From positions 1,550,001 through 1,614,000 of the forward strand of contig NZ_SISG01000001.1 in NCBI RefSeq assembly GCF_004310685.1: 64,000 nucleotides of DNA, written 5' to 3'. The notes beneath the pieces are model-generated. The model ran no database searches. It was not told where the DNA came from and saw nothing but the letters and a program-made list of their open reading frames with translations. Below are positions 1 through 9,565 of the stretch, in pieces. Every line of letters begins with the position of its first letter. Within the stretch, counting starts at the first letter, position 1. The position numbers and the translations under genes were made by a program. Source of the stretch: Glaciihabitans arcticus. Its GTDB lineage: Bacteria; Actinomycetota; Actinomycetes; Actinomycetales; Microbacteriaceae.

Positions 1-2939
1 GTGATCGTTGTGCAGATGTCGTCAGATGTCGGCGTGGCATCACCGTCGTCGCTAACCTCGACCGGCTGAGAATACGAGTTGAACTTGGTGGATGTCTTGG
101 TGCTGTGCTCAAGGGTGCCTGCAGCATCGAAGGTGAATCCATAGGTCGTCGAGGAGGCCGCACGGAACGCCCGCAGAAGGTCAGAGTCTTTCGCAACTTC
201 CACCGGCGCATCATTTTTCGTGACCGTCCGAGAAATGGCGATGCCATCGTTGAATTCGACGACTTCGAAGACCTGGCCTTGGAAACGTTGATGGTCATTG
301 GCCGTGATGGGGCCGGTACCGGGACCACTGGTAAGTGTGGTTCCGAGTCCGCGGTAGTAGCTGCTGCGAGTGGTGGAGCTCTCGTCCCCGGATCCAAGGA
401 TGGTGGTGACATTTGCAAATCCTCGGAAGTCCGAATATGTGACTTCCTTGGGCTTCACCATGGCCCCGGTGGGCTTCCTCCACGCCGCGCCGCCACCATA
501 CTCGTAGGTTGTTAACTTCTCGAGGGAGCCGGTGATGAGTTCGCCGGCTGCGCCCCCGGTCGGGGGCGCGCCTGATTCGACGGTTGTATCGACAACGTAT
601 TTGTGGAAGTAGTCGGTAACGGGGATTTCGTTGTCGTTCGGGTAGTACCTGACGGGGTAGCAGAGCCGGTCGTTGTTCTGCGGCAGTACTTCATTCGTTT
701 TGGGGTTGTCGGTCGCGGTGCAGTCGGTCTTGTAATTGACATTCACCGAACCGCCGGATTCCGTGCGGATGCTTGTCACACGTGGTCGCACCAGCGGGGG
801 CTGGCCGTCCGTTCCCGAGTCCACCCGGTTGGGGAGGAAGGTGTAGCTGAACTCGTTGGCCGGCAGCGACAAGTCGTCCGTGAGGGTAGCGGTGCCAGCG
901 TGCCCCGTCTGGATGATGGCTTTCGTCTTGAGCATCACGCCGGTGGCTTGGGCAATCCCGCCACTGTCGCCTTGCCCCACGAACTCTTGCTGGATCGTCC
1001 AGGAATCGACCGGCTGATAGGCCGAATCGCCGTAGGTAGAGGTGCTGATCTTCGCGAGACGGTAGCGATCGAAGAACGCCGGGGAGAAGTTCGTGCACGG
1101 GTCAGTCGAGTTGCAGATTTGATCGATCGGAGTATCCGGCCACTTGTGCGACTCGGTGTCCGTTTGACCTGATGTGCAGAAAGAATCGGGGTCGTTGATG
1201 TTGGTGATGCACCGCGGCAATGACGTGAAGGTGACTCTTGCGGGGGCTTCAACGGTGGCAGCGTCGTCGGTGCGGGTTCCGTAGTCAATGCGGGTGAGGC
1301 GTCCGCCGGAGACATAGGAAACGGTGTCAAGGTTGTCGTCGGGTCCGTCGAAGGTGTTGTGGGACGGGTCGTAAACGTACTCGTTGGTTTCTTTTGCGTA
1401 GTGGTACGTCATGGTGTTGCCGAGAGGGTCGAGCACGTATTCAAGGTTCCAGCGCCACACTTGGGTGCAGCGGGAGTCTTTGAACCCGCCGTCGGCCGTC
1501 GGGTGGTAGCAGGCTTCGGTCGAGTTGTTCCCATACACAGGGACGGTCCAGGCCGAGTTCAGCGCTTCGGAACTGGCGGAAACCTTTCCTCGTCCGAAGA
1601 AGTATTGGATTCCGTCCGTTGTGGTGACTTTCCAATATTCGTTCTTCTGACCACCGTTCCATGAGCCCGTCAGCTTCTCGACGCGGGAGCCGTCATCGCT
1701 CTTTGACTTCCAGAAGCCGGCGTCGTCCTGAATAAGCTCAACCGCTGATCCGTTGAACATCAGCGTTGCGTTTTTGGGCCCCCAGCACAGATCACCGCTG
1801 GCGCGGTCTTCGTTGTTGGAGGAGCTGCTTTCGTCTTGGCTGCAGGGAATGTAGGAGCGTTCGACGTACCCGGTCGTTATGTCGAACCCTTCGCCGATCG
1901 GGCCGGATTGGTTGTTGGTGGACGCTACTTTGCCGTCGGAGCTGGCCGACGAGTACGAGATGGAGAGCTCTGGTGTTGGGCCTGCAGCGACCGGCGGAAC
2001 GCCGATAGGCAGGGTCCAAGAGAATGCTCCGGTTGATCCACCGGACCCCCATGTTGCAGACGGCGACAGGCTGGTCGCCGACCAGTTGCCACCGGAACCG
2101 GACGCGGCCGCTGTAACAGCAAGTGCGCCTCGAGCGCTGGAAATTCCACCGTCTTCGACGGGGACAGTGGCTGTGACGGTTTGTGCGGCGAGGTCATTGT
2201 CGGTCTCCAGCGGGACCGGAGCGCACTCGTCCCCCGCCGTCTCACAAGAGGGCAACCAAACGATTCGTAAGCGGGATGCCCAGTCGCCGTTTCCGTTAGA
2301 CCCGGCGCCGGCGAAGCTCTCGTAGGAGACGGTGAGGTCAACTTCGGAATCGGCGGCGACAGGGGTCTCGGATGCGTCAGAGACTTCGAGAAGTACGCCG
2401 GTGATACCGGCCTCAGCTGTTTCGGTTGCCCCGGCCACACGCAGGAGCACCGCCTCGGGGATCGGCGCAGTATCTGTGGCGGTGACTGTAACGTCCATGC
2501 CGCCCAGCTGCGTTTCCCCGAGGTTCTCCTGGACCGCGGGTTCGCCTTCCTCTGGCTCGTTTTCGTCGCCGGAAAGGGTGACGACTTGCTCGTCCTGAGT
2601 GGGTAGCGCTGTCGGGAGGATCGGCAGGTCACCGGTTCCGGCGGCGGCGTCCCAGGATCCCGTAAGCGGCTCTGCCGGGACGGCGGTCTCCACATCGAGG
2701 CTGTCGATAATCGCGTCGGCGCGGTCTTCGCGTGACAGGAGCCCTTCTCCGACTTCGTTCGCTTGCAGGTGAGGGACGAGGAGGCTGAGGCCGAACGGGT
2801 CGACCGTGAGGAGGATGGTGAGTGCACCTCCAATTGCCGCCGCCGTCAGTCGTCGCATTCTCATGCTGCTGCGTCCTCGACCCCTGCTTGCATTCGACAT
2901 TTTTCGCTTCCACAGGTTGTCGGTTCGGATACGGGACAT
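1..2939 (-). CDS. Large secreted RHS/SpvB-type protein (3' end outside window)
   Basis: About 979 codons are visible, read right to left, and the frame is still open at the window edge. The product starts with a basic segment (RMRR near residue 30) and a hydrophobic stretch at about 33-52, so export or membrane anchoring is likely. Around residues 300-345 it has the module that opens SpvB/TcdB and actinobacterial RHS proteins: GAFSWTLPIGVPP, then LSISYSS and STNNQSGPIGEGF. Tyr/Gly/Asp-rich beta sequence follows, of the kind that precedes YD repeats. The repeat core and any toxin-like C terminus would lie left of the window. The ATG overlaps the stop of the LamG gene upstream (TGATG), so the two are probably translationally coupled. 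The role could be contact-dependent competition or wall-associated surface display; the visible part cannot decide. Confidence 0.82.
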   Translation of the reverse strand, partial: MSRIRTDNLWKRKMSNASRGRGRSSMRMRRLTAAAIGGALTILLTVDPFGLSLLVPHLQANEVGEGLLSREDRADAIIDSLDVETAVPAEPLTGSWDAAAGTGDLPILPTALPTQDEQVVTLSGDENEPEEGEPAVQENLGETQLGGMDVTVTATDTAPIPEAVLLRVAGATETAEAGITGVLLEVSDASETPVAADSEVDLTVSYESFAGAGSNGNGDWASRLRIVWLPSCETAGDECAPVPLETDNDLAAQTVTATVPVEDGGISSARGALAVTAAASGSGGNWSATSLSPSATWGSGGSTGAFSWTLPIGVPPVAAGPTPELSISYSSASSDGKVASTNNQSGPIGEGFDITTGYVERSYIPCSQDESSSSNNEDRASGDLCWGPKNATLMFNGSAVELIQDDAGFWKSKSDDGSRVEKLTGSWNGGQKNEYWKVTTTDGIQYFFGRGKVSASSEALNSAWTVPVYGNNSTEACYHPTADGGFKDSRCTQVWRWNLEYVLDPLGNTMTYHYAKETNEYVYDPSHNTFDGPDDNLDTVSYVSGGRLTRIDYGTRTDDAATVEAPARVTFTSLPRCITNINDPDSFCTSGQTDTESHKWPDTPIDQICNSTDPCTNFSPAFFDRYRLAKISTSTYGDSAYQPVDSWTIQQEFVGQGDSGGIAQATGVMLKTKAIIQTGHAGTATLTDDLSLPANEFSYTFLPNRVDSGTDGQPPLVRPRVTSIRTESGGSVNVNYKTDCTATDNPKTNEVLPQNNDRLCYPVRYYPNDNEIPVTDYFHKYVVDTTVESGAPPTGGAAGELITGSLEKLTTYEYGGGAAWRKPTGAMVKPKEVTYSDFRGFANVTTILGSGDESSTTRSSYYRGLGTTLTSGPGTGPITANDHQRFQGQVFEVVEFNDGIAISRTVTKNDAPVEVAKDSDLLRAFRAASSTTYGFTFDAAGTLEHSTKTSTKFNSYSQPVEVSDDGDATPTSDDICTTI

Positions 2940-5923
2940 CACTCCACCTCCGTGGTCGGGTCGAGCTCTGCCTGTCGGCCGTCGAAATCGGTGGCCTCGG
3001 CGCCCTGACATAGGCGGCGGATCTTCTCCACGGAGACGACTTCTCCGGAGAAAACTCGCACGTTGTCGATCGCGCCGGGCCAGAAGCCGGTCATCTCCCC
3101 TGCTGTGAGTCCGCGGCCCACGGTGAACGCACCTGATGCTGGCCAGGATTCCGTCGGATCTGCGCCGGACGTGACCACTGGATTGCCGACTGCGGGATTC
3201 TCAGGCGTGCCGATCTCGCACACCCAGATTTGAAGCGTGTTTGCTGTTGCGTTTCGCTCTCCCACTAAGTGCACCCATTCATCGCCTTTGACGGTGACGG
3301 CGGACTGGACGGAGTGTTCCGCACCCCCTGCTGCAGTGTCCGACATGGCGAATGCCCAACAGCCGCTTGGCATCCCTATGCACGTGCTGTCGTATTCGAG
3401 ACGGAATCCGGAGGTTTGAGCTCCGTCTTGGGCGAGCGCTGTGTAGGAATTCTGCCCAATATTGGCGGCATTGAGCCGAACATGTGCGGAGACGACGAAC
3501 GATTCCTCGGTGTCGACGACGGGAAGATCGGCTGACGCGAAGTCATTGACTCCATCCAATGCCAGGGCGTGATCGCCCTGGCGTGAGTTGAAGAGCGCAT
3601 GAGGACCGTCGCCCCACTGGGCTCCAGAAATGGTCAGCGAGGAAGGGTTCTCGCCGACGCTGCCCGCGGAGGTTGCGCCTTGACCCTCATCAAGAGTCCA
3701 CGTTGCGTCCTCGGTTGGGGTGGCGACAGTGAAGGTGTAGTTGGTCGCCAGAGAAAGATTTCCGCCTGCATCTCGCGACTTCACAGACAGCGTGACTGGG
3801 CCTGCTGCGGCTGGCGTGTAGCTCACCGTGGCGATCCCGTTTATATCGGGTGTCACAGTCTGGGTCGAGCCGGCGTTATTGAACCCGTAGACGAACGCGG
3901 TTACGTCGGTGCCGGTTGCGCCCCGGTCTATGGAGAAGGATCCGGCCTGGTGGGCGCCTCCACTGATGCGATTCTCGCGGTAGACGGCTTGAATGCCGGT
4001 GCCGGCGGAGAGCGCGGTCACTGCAGGACCGAGGGGTCGAGTGGTGTCAACCTTGAACTCGCAGTAGGGCGACCACGCTGATGTGAGAGCGCCGTCATTG
4101 GCTCGAGCTCTCCATTGATAGATCCCCCCATCAACGAGCTTCGCGGTGGGCACCGCGGCTGTTCGCCGGGACCCAGACGCTGCTGCAGCAAGGTTTCCAG
4201 ACGACCACGTCACAACCGTTGGGGTAGCTACCGCGGACACTTCGAACGCGGCCATCACGTTCAGTCCGTCGGGATCGGATGCGATTGCTGAGAGGGTGGG
4301 AGTCGTGGTCGCGATCGCGGGGCGAGATGCGCCCGTCGTGCATGCCGGCTCCACCGGATCGGTCAAAGTTAAAAGCGAGGGGACCGCAGGGGTCCTGTTG
4401 TAAACGAACTGCAGGGTCGCGTCATGACGGAATCGTTTCCACCCCGTCATGGTCGTTTCGTTGTTCGCTTTGAGCCCGACGTTGATGTACGTCTGGTTAT
4501 TGTCGGCGGCGTAGCGCACCGCTTGGAGCGCGTTGAACTCTTTGAACCCGCGGTTCGCGCACGAGACGCTGTGCGCCTCCGTCCGGTATCCGGAAATGGT
4601 GGACGAATAGGTGAGGTTGGACCACGTCGACGCGGTAGATATCGGTGACGTCCTCACGAAGTCAGTGCGCGCCGCAGTGCAGGACGCAGAGTGAACTCCG
4701 TTTACGCGGAACTGAGCGCTCGAGATGTCGGCTCCGGCAAGCACGCTGACATTGGAGAGGCCCGTAAAGCGCCAGGCCAGGCGCTGTTTGAATACCTTGA
4801 TGCACGAGGCCGCAGCTGAACAGTAGCCGGATCCTTGCCCTGGTGACGAAGCACTGATGTCGCCCCACTGGTGCAGTGTGCCGGTGTAACCACCGGAGCG
4901 GACTGCTTCCCATGAGGACGCCCCCTTACCGCTGAAACTCGGGTCGATATACACAGGCCAGACGGTTTCCGAGTCCTCGAGCATCGAGTCGTCCGGGGAG
5001 ATCACGATCGTCTCCCCCGAGATATCGACTCCCATCGCTGCAATTGCGTCTCCATCGGCTGGTGTTCGAGTGCGGTCGGTCGGGCCTACTTCGGTGGCTT
5101 TGGTATCGGCCGGGATCGTCTGACCGGCGGAGTCCCACATCAACGGCGACGTTGCGAGAAAGTGCGTCTCGCCGTCGCCGTCAACGACATGAATTGCGTT
5201 GTCGTCGTCTTTTGTCAGAGTGAGCCCCTCGGACGCAACCGTCTCGAATTCCAGGTCAGATCCCTCAGCTTCGCCACCACTAACTATGCGCTCAGCTTCG
5301 AGAAGTCCGGTAAATCTGTCGGCGGCCGCGGCATCCTCCAGCTCGACTACAGGAAGGAAACCTGTGCCATCGATATTTATGGACACGAACAACTTGATGC
5401 CCACGGCAAGGTCGTAGATCGCCTGCGAATCCGTGACTGTCGGTACGGGAAGACTGAGAGGGAACCAGACATCGAATCGTTTACCGTCGCGAGTGATCGA
5501 ACCCAGAGGGTCGTTGCGCCCCGCCAGTCCGCCGGCGTTCAGCTCAATCGGGTAAACGGGCGCCACGGCCGACAGCGTGCCATCTTCGGCATCCGCCGCG
5601 AGGGACGTATCCAACGACTTCCAGCTGCCCTCGTCCTGAACTCGAACGGGGACCGCAGAAAGTTCCATGCGCACATCGCTCCGCGGAGTCGCCCACGAGG
5701 TCTGCCAGGGGGTGCGAGCCGAAAGGACTTCGACATCCGAGTCGCACGCAGTAGCCAATGTGTCCGCGAGGTCAAAGTCGTCAGCCTCTAACTGCGAGCA
5801 ATCCACGGCCTCGTTGCGCGATGCAAGATCCGACTGAATGAACCAGACACCAAGCGAGAGCACCAAGGCAACTGCCAGAGCGGAGGCTACAAGAATTCGC
5901 CACCGCGACACGATCCACGCCAT
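2939..5923 (-). CDS. LamG-domain secreted/anchored protein with DNRLRE-like region
   Basis: 994 residues. The N terminus has a single hydrophobic segment (about residues 8-30, ILVASALAVALVLSLGVWF), so it is a signal anchor or signal peptide. The middle (about 330-520) resembles the DNRLRE-type domains that sit before RHS modules in actinobacterial wall proteins: AWRFTGLS, then ISSAQFRVNG, then STWSNLTYSS. It is followed by fibronectin/PKD-like beta domains. The last 190 residues are a LamG-type jelly roll (LALDGVNDFASADLP, WVHLVGERN, GAIDNVRVFSGEV). LamG domains bind carbohydrate or protein ligands outside the cell. The stop overlaps the ATG of the RHS-type gene by one base, so the two proteins are probably made together, perhaps as a surface complex. 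No catalytic motif was recognised. Confidence 0.82.
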   Translation of the reverse strand: MAWIVSRWRILVASALAVALVLSLGVWFIQSDLASRNEAVDCSQLEADDFDLADTLATACDSDVEVLSARTPWQTSWATPRSDVRMELSAVPVRVQDEGSWKSLDTSLAADAEDGTLSAVAPVYPIELNAGGLAGRNDPLGSITRDGKRFDVWFPLSLPVPTVTDSQAIYDLAVGIKLFVSINIDGTGFLPVVELEDAAAADRFTGLLEAERIVSGGEAEGSDLEFETVASEGLTLTKDDDNAIHVVDGDGETHFLATSPLMWDSAGQTIPADTKATEVGPTDRTRTPADGDAIAAMGVDISGETIVISPDDSMLEDSETVWPVYIDPSFSGKGASSWEAVRSGGYTGTLHQWGDISASSPGQGSGYCSAAASCIKVFKQRLAWRFTGLSNVSVLAGADISSAQFRVNGVHSASCTAARTDFVRTSPISTASTWSNLTYSSTISGYRTEAHSVSCANRGFKEFNALQAVRYAADNNQTYINVGLKANNETTMTGWKRFRHDATLQFVYNRTPAVPSLLTLTDPVEPACTTGASRPAIATTTPTLSAIASDPDGLNVMAAFEVSAVATPTVVTWSSGNLAAAASGSRRTAAVPTAKLVDGGIYQWRARANDGALTSAWSPYCEFKVDTTRPLGPAVTALSAGTGIQAVYRENRISGGAHQAGSFSIDRGATGTDVTAFVYGFNNAGSTQTVTPDINGIATVSYTPAAAGPVTLSVKSRDAGGNLSLATNYTFTVATPTEDATWTLDEGQGATSAGSVGENPSSLTISGAQWGDGPHALFNSRQGDHALALDGVNDFASADLPVVDTEESFVVSAHVRLNAANIGQNSYTALAQDGAQTSGFRLEYDSTCIGMPSGCWAFAMSDTAAGGAEHSVQSAVTVKGDEWVHLVGERNATANTLQIWVCEIGTPENPAVGNPVVTSGADPTESWPASGAFTVGRGLTAGEMTGFWPGAIDNVRVFSGEVVSVEKIRRLCQGAEATDFDGRQAELDPTTEVE

Positions 5924-6733
5924 TGTCTAGCCCCTGTCCCACGCCGCGCGCAGTCGCGTTGGCTACACAAGCGAACTTGATGTGGCCCCATCACGACGTG
6001 AAACACATCGCTAGTTAGTAACGTCACTAAGTCCGTCGTCGAGAATCTATCGGGAAAACCGGATCGGCGCTCTACCCCTAAAGGGGGGACTCACTCCGTC
6101 TCCTGCGACTCGCTAATATCGCCGCAGAATTAGGCCGCCGCGGATTGCATCCGCCCGGCGTCGGACGCCCGACCCGAAGCCCTGTTGGCAGGACTCCCGT
6201 CAACGGGCCGGTGCCGCTCCTCTGATTCCCGCGGGCGCGCCAGCGGTTCGTGGACGTGCGAGAAATGGCGAACTGCTCGCTCGACTCGGCAAGCGTTGCA
6301 ATGGCTGGCGGATCAGTTCGCTTCTTTCGCCACCAGTTCTGAGAGGCCGCGGCCGTTCTGCTACGGAAGGGATCGGCAGTTCGACGACCGTCCTTTCCCG
6401 CCAGTGATTCCTGTTCTACCGTCGAAGCGGCCGCTCGTGCGGCGAGCCCCCTACTTAGAAATCGCGGGAATAATCGTCGAAATACAGCCCTCGATCAATC
6501 GATTTTGCCAGACTACTTCGGTCCAAGGCGTTGCGCAATATTGCTCTTAGATGCGATCGCGAGCGGCGCGTGGCAACATTTTGCGACTGCGATGCGGCAC
6601 TCGGCGATAAGACATTCGAGCTAAGCAGTCGCACACTCGTACGTCGCCGGCAGAAGACTGGCTGACTTCTGTTGTCGGAACGCGGCGGATCACATGGCTG
6701 ACGGCCTGGAGCGCCTGGCGAGCAACAGCCTGA
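5924..6733. other. 810-bp intergenic stretch, no gene recognised
   Basis: This is the upstream region of the LamG-RHS pair and the downstream flank of the resolvase. Open frames here (for example plus strand 6185-6550) have no recognisable family and odd Arg/Ser-rich composition, so I do not call them. It contains a near-perfect palindrome at 6015-6030 and a GCAATATTGC palindrome near 6536-6545. The base composition is less G+C-rich than the right half of the window. Confidence 0.5.
6015..6030. promoter_or_regulatory. Candidate operator palindrome upstream of LamG-RHS pair
   Basis: TTAGTAACGTCACTAA is a 16-base palindrome with one mismatched pair, centred about 100 bases upstream of the LamG start at 5923. 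It sits in DNA with no coding potential, which suits a dimeric regulator site controlling the pair. The regulator is unknown. Confidence 0.35.
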
Positions 6734-7315
6734 TCAATCGGCAAGGGCGCGCGAGCGGCGGTAGAAGGTAGCGCGAGACATCCCAAGGTCGCGCGCCACC
6801 TGGGCTGCTGGCTCGCCGCCGTCCACAAGACGAACAGCGTTTCGAATTTGGCTTTCGCTGATCGACTGCCGGCGCCCACCCAAGTCCATTCCGGCCTTAC
6901 GTCTTTTGCTCACAGAGTCGACTACACGCTCTCGCTTGACCTCAAGCTCCATCTGAGCGAGAGCAGCCATTATCGTGAAAAGCATTGACCCCATGGGAGT
7001 TGACGTATCAACGTCCCCTCCCCCGAGGTTAAGAACGCGCAGTCCCGAGCCACGAACCCTCAACTCCTCGGAGAGGGCGAGCATATTCTGGGTCGACCTA
7101 CCTAGGCGATCTAGCGTCGTGACTACTAGCGTGTCGCCGGCATGGAGCGCGTCGATCGCCCTGTCGAAATTCGGCCGCGACGCGCGTGCTCCGGGAACTC
7201 CATGATCTCGATAAAGGTCGTCCCGCCGAACGCCGGCAGCTAGCAAATCCGTCTCCTGGCGATCCGAGCTCTGCTGTCGCGTTGAGACTCGGGCGTATCC
7301 AATTAGCTTCGTCAC
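6734..7315 (-). CDS. Serine recombinase (Tn3/Hin-type resolvase)
   Basis: 193 residues from a GTG start with GGAGG six bases upstream. An ATG 15 codons further out (7360) is possible but lacks that site. The product is a small serine recombinase: GYARVSTRQQSSDRQ with catalytic Ser 11, TLDRLGRSTQNML in the catalytic core, the long E-helix (LAQMELEVKRERV), and a C-terminal helix-turn-helix (AAQVARDLGMSRATFYRRS). Such enzymes cut and rejoin two res or inversion sites by a Ser-DNA link. No transposase lies next to it, so it is either a remnant of a transposon or an inversion/resolution enzyme serving a larger element. It is only distantly similar to the resolvase at 11964. Confidence 0.9.
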   Translation of the reverse strand: MTKLIGYARVSTRQQSSDRQETDLLAAGVRRDDLYRDHGVPGARASRPNFDRAIDALHAGDTLVVTTLDRLGRSTQNMLALSEELRVRGSGLRVLNLGGGDVDTSTPMGSMLFTIMAALAQMELEVKRERVVDSVSKRRKAGMDLGGRRQSISESQIRNAVRLVDGGEPAAQVARDLGMSRATFYRRSRALAD

Positions 7316-7592
7316 TTCACGCCTCCGTGTCTCGCAAGGGTGCATCAATACATTGGTCACTTAGCTTACTTGCAATACATGGTTGTAAGACTAGATTGCC
7401 ATTCAAGACACGGCGTCATGGACCATCGCTGTGATTGTTGTCGCTAGCTGGCGGTGTTCTGTTGACGATAAATGGCGCGGGGTAGGCAATGCCTGGTACC
7501 TCGCCCGGAATGAGTGACACAGTATTTGTGCTCGATCAACAAACCGCCTCAGTTGATCAACTTAGTGATCTGAACCACTTATGGGGCTGGTT
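7316..7592. other. Intergenic region with imperfect and perfect palindromes
   Basis: 277 bases between the response-regulator stop and the resolvase start. It holds an imperfect inverted repeat CTTGCAA-N7-TTGTAAG (7369-7389), about 55 bases upstream of the resolvase, which could be part of a resolvase (res) or operator site. It also has a perfect 12-base palindrome AGTTGATCAACT (7551-7562) just beyond the response-regulator gene. No gene was seen. Confidence 0.35.
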
Positions 7593-8219
7593 CTAGCGGA
7601 GGATTCCTTGTCGTCGTGCTGCCGAGACGGCTGCGGTGCGGGAGTTGACGTTGAGCTTGGAGAAGATGTGGGCGAGGTGCGATTTCACCGTCGTTTCGCT
7701 GACGAAAAGTTCTTCTGCAACTTCGGTGTTTGATCGGCCCGCGGCCACGAGATCGAGCACTTGGATCTCGCGGCTGCTCAAACTGATTTGGGGGGCACGC
7801 ATCCGGTTGAGTAGCCGGGATGCGATGACCGGAGCGAGAGCGCTTTCGCCCGCTGCGGCCGCGCGAACGGCTGCGATGAGTTCGTGGGGTGGGGCGTCTT
7901 TGAGAAGGTAGCCGCTGGCCCCTGCCTCGATAGCGTTGAGGATATCGGCGTCTGAGTCGTAGTTCGTGAGCACGAGCACGTACGGGGCGGCGTCAAGGTC
8001 GCGGATTCGTCGTGTTGCATCTGCGCCGGTGGCTGCTGCGTGAGAACCGAATTGAAGGTCCATGAGGACGACGTCTGGATTGGAGTTCTCGGCGAGATCA
8101 ACGGCTTCATCGGGTGTACCCGCTTCGGCGACAACCTCGAAGTCTGGTTCAAGGCTAAATAGGGCGTTGAGCCCCGCGCGGACGATGGGGTGATCGTCCG
8201 CGATCACGAGGCGGATCAT
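7593..8219 (-). CDS. NarL/LuxR-type response regulator (LiaR/VraR-like)
   Basis: 208 residues: a receiver domain at 1-120 and a LuxR-type helix-turn-helix at about 145-205 (LSSREIQVLDLVAAGRSNTE, then VSETTVKSHLAHIFSKL). The phosphoacceptor is Asp 54 in VVLMDLQFG, with acidic pocket residues Asp 8 and Asp 9 and the conserved Lys in LLKDAPP. Its ATG overlaps the kinase stop by four bases (ATGA), so kinase and regulator are one transcription unit. In the LiaRS/VraSR class, such pairs sense envelope stress or antimicrobials and switch on a neighbouring exporter. The divergent ABC operon at 9566-11778 is the obvious target, by inference. Confidence 0.93.
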   Translation of the reverse strand: MIRLVIADDHPIVRAGLNALFSLEPDFEVVAEAGTPDEAVDLAENSNPDVVLMDLQFGSHAAATGADATRRIRDLDAAPYVLVLTNYDSDADILNAIEAGASGYLLKDAPPHELIAAVRAAAAGESALAPVIASRLLNRMRAPQISLSSREIQVLDLVAAGRSNTEVAEELFVSETTVKSHLAHIFSKLNVNSRTAAVSAARRQGILR

Positions 8220-9436
8220 TCGGGCTCCGTCAGTCGGAGATCGACGGTCAGAGTCGTTCCATGACCAGGTAGGGAATCAACGGTGAGGGTCCCACCGAGT
8301 TGCTGCACCCGCTCTGACGCAGCCTGAAGGCCGAACGAGTCGGACTTTTCTGTGGCCTCTTTCGAATTGAGTAATGGATCGAACCCGCTCCCGTCGTCTG
8401 CGACGGTGAACTGGAGCTGGTCATTTTCGATGGCGATAGTGATGGTTGCAGTGGTGGCGTGGGCGTGCTGGATGACGTTCGCGATCGCTCCTTGGGCGAT
8501 GCGAAGTAACGCCGTCTGGAGATGCATGGGCAGGATGATCGTGTCGGACACTCGCACCTGGACGTCCAGCCCTTGGCTTGCCCATTGAGTGCGAGCAAGC
8601 CTGCGGAGGGCTCCGCCGAGAGTCTGGTCGTCGAGCTGCGGTGGGGTGAGTTCGCGGATGAAGCGGCGTGCTTCGGCCAGGTTTGAGGCTGCTGTTTCGC
8701 GGGCAAGTCGGATGTGTTCGATGCCGGGCCGTCCGGGGTCGCCGCGTTCGGCGGCGTGCAGCAACATCTGAATGCTGGAGAGGCCTTGAGCAAGGGTGTC
8801 GTGAATTTCGCGGGCGAGTCGGGCGCGTTCGGCCAGAACACCCGATTCGTGCTCCGTTGCGGCGAGCTGCCCCTGAGTGGCGATCAGTTCCCTGACGAGC
8901 GCTTCGCGTTGCTCGGCTTCGCGGGCGAGAGCTTGATAGCCGAGTCCGATCAGTAGCGCGACGCCCGCACCGACGAGCGGGCCGACGACTCCGCCAACGG
9001 TCCATCCGCTGTGCAGCCCGAGGGCGCAGATGGCGACGAGAGTGGACACCAGGATCGCGGCTGCGCCCCACCAGCGGCCAAGGAGATGGATGTAGAGGAA
9101 GAACAACGGAAATACCAGGTAAGCGGCATCAGGGATCAGCCACAGCAGCACCATCCATTCCCCGGTCAGCACTGTCAACCAGCCGAGTCGCAGCAGGCCA
9201 CGTGCTCGAGTGATGCGGGTCAAAACTGCGCCGAGCGCGTATGTCAGCCCGAGGGTCACTGATACGACGATCACCGTGACGCTCGCATCTGTTGTGGCGA
9301 AGATCGCGCGTGCGATGACGAGGCCGGTGAGGGCGATGAACAGGACATGCAGGCCGGTGCGCAGACCCACGAAAACGGGGGTCAATGCAGTGTGCGCCAT
9401 GGGCTGAATTTTACGCCGCCGTCCTGGCCGGTTCAT
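8216..9436 (-). CDS. Sensor histidine kinase, HisKA_3 family
   Basis: 406 residues. About six transmembrane segments fill residues 15-170 with no sizeable extracellular domain (intramembrane-sensing type). A short linker follows, then the dimerisation helix carrying the phospho-His in LAREIHDTLAQGLSSIQ and a HATPase_c domain (ADDGSGFDP, then GLQAASERVQQLGG). ATG at 9436 is preceded by TACTTT and six bases, which fits a leaderless transcript and favours it over the internal ATG at 9400. The partner is the regulator overlapping its 3' end. Direct signal unknown. Confidence 0.92.
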   Translation of the reverse strand: MNRPGRRRKIQPMAHTALTPVFVGLRTGLHVLFIALTGLVIARAIFATTDASVTVIVVSVTLGLTYALGAVLTRITRARGLLRLGWLTVLTGEWMVLLWLIPDAAYLVFPLFFLYIHLLGRWWGAAAILVSTLVAICALGLHSGWTVGGVVGPLVGAGVALLIGLGYQALAREAEQREALVRELIATQGQLAATEHESGVLAERARLAREIHDTLAQGLSSIQMLLHAAERGDPGRPGIEHIRLARETAASNLAEARRFIRELTPPQLDDQTLGGALRRLARTQWASQGLDVQVRVSDTIILPMHLQTALLRIAQGAIANVIQHAHATTATITIAIENDQLQFTVADDGSGFDPLLNSKEATEKSDSFGLQAASERVQQLGGTLTVDSLPGHGTTLTVDLRLTEPE

Positions 9437-9448
9437 CGTTCAAAAGTA
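9437..9448 (-). promoter_or_regulatory. -10 element for leaderless kinase transcript
   Basis: TACTTT (9443-9448, minus strand) lies six bases before the ATG at 9436, placing the expected RNA start at the start codon. Confidence 0.45.
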
Positions 9449-9565
9449 CGACGGGCGCGTACACACTCCAGACGTGAAACGGTGTCCGGGTGGCCGATGC
9501 CCAGGCTCTGGTGGAAAGCGAGAGTGGAGTAGTCGCCGAAAACGGTGGCAGGAAAGGCACACACC

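Noticed and set aside
1925-2833. Minus-strand frame of 302 codons (Ser/Pro/Arg-rich)
   Set aside because: Out of frame with the RHS/SpvB gene, which alone shows family motifs.
6185-6550. Plus-strand frame of 121 codons in the long gap
   Set aside because: No recognisable family, odd composition, no ribosome site.
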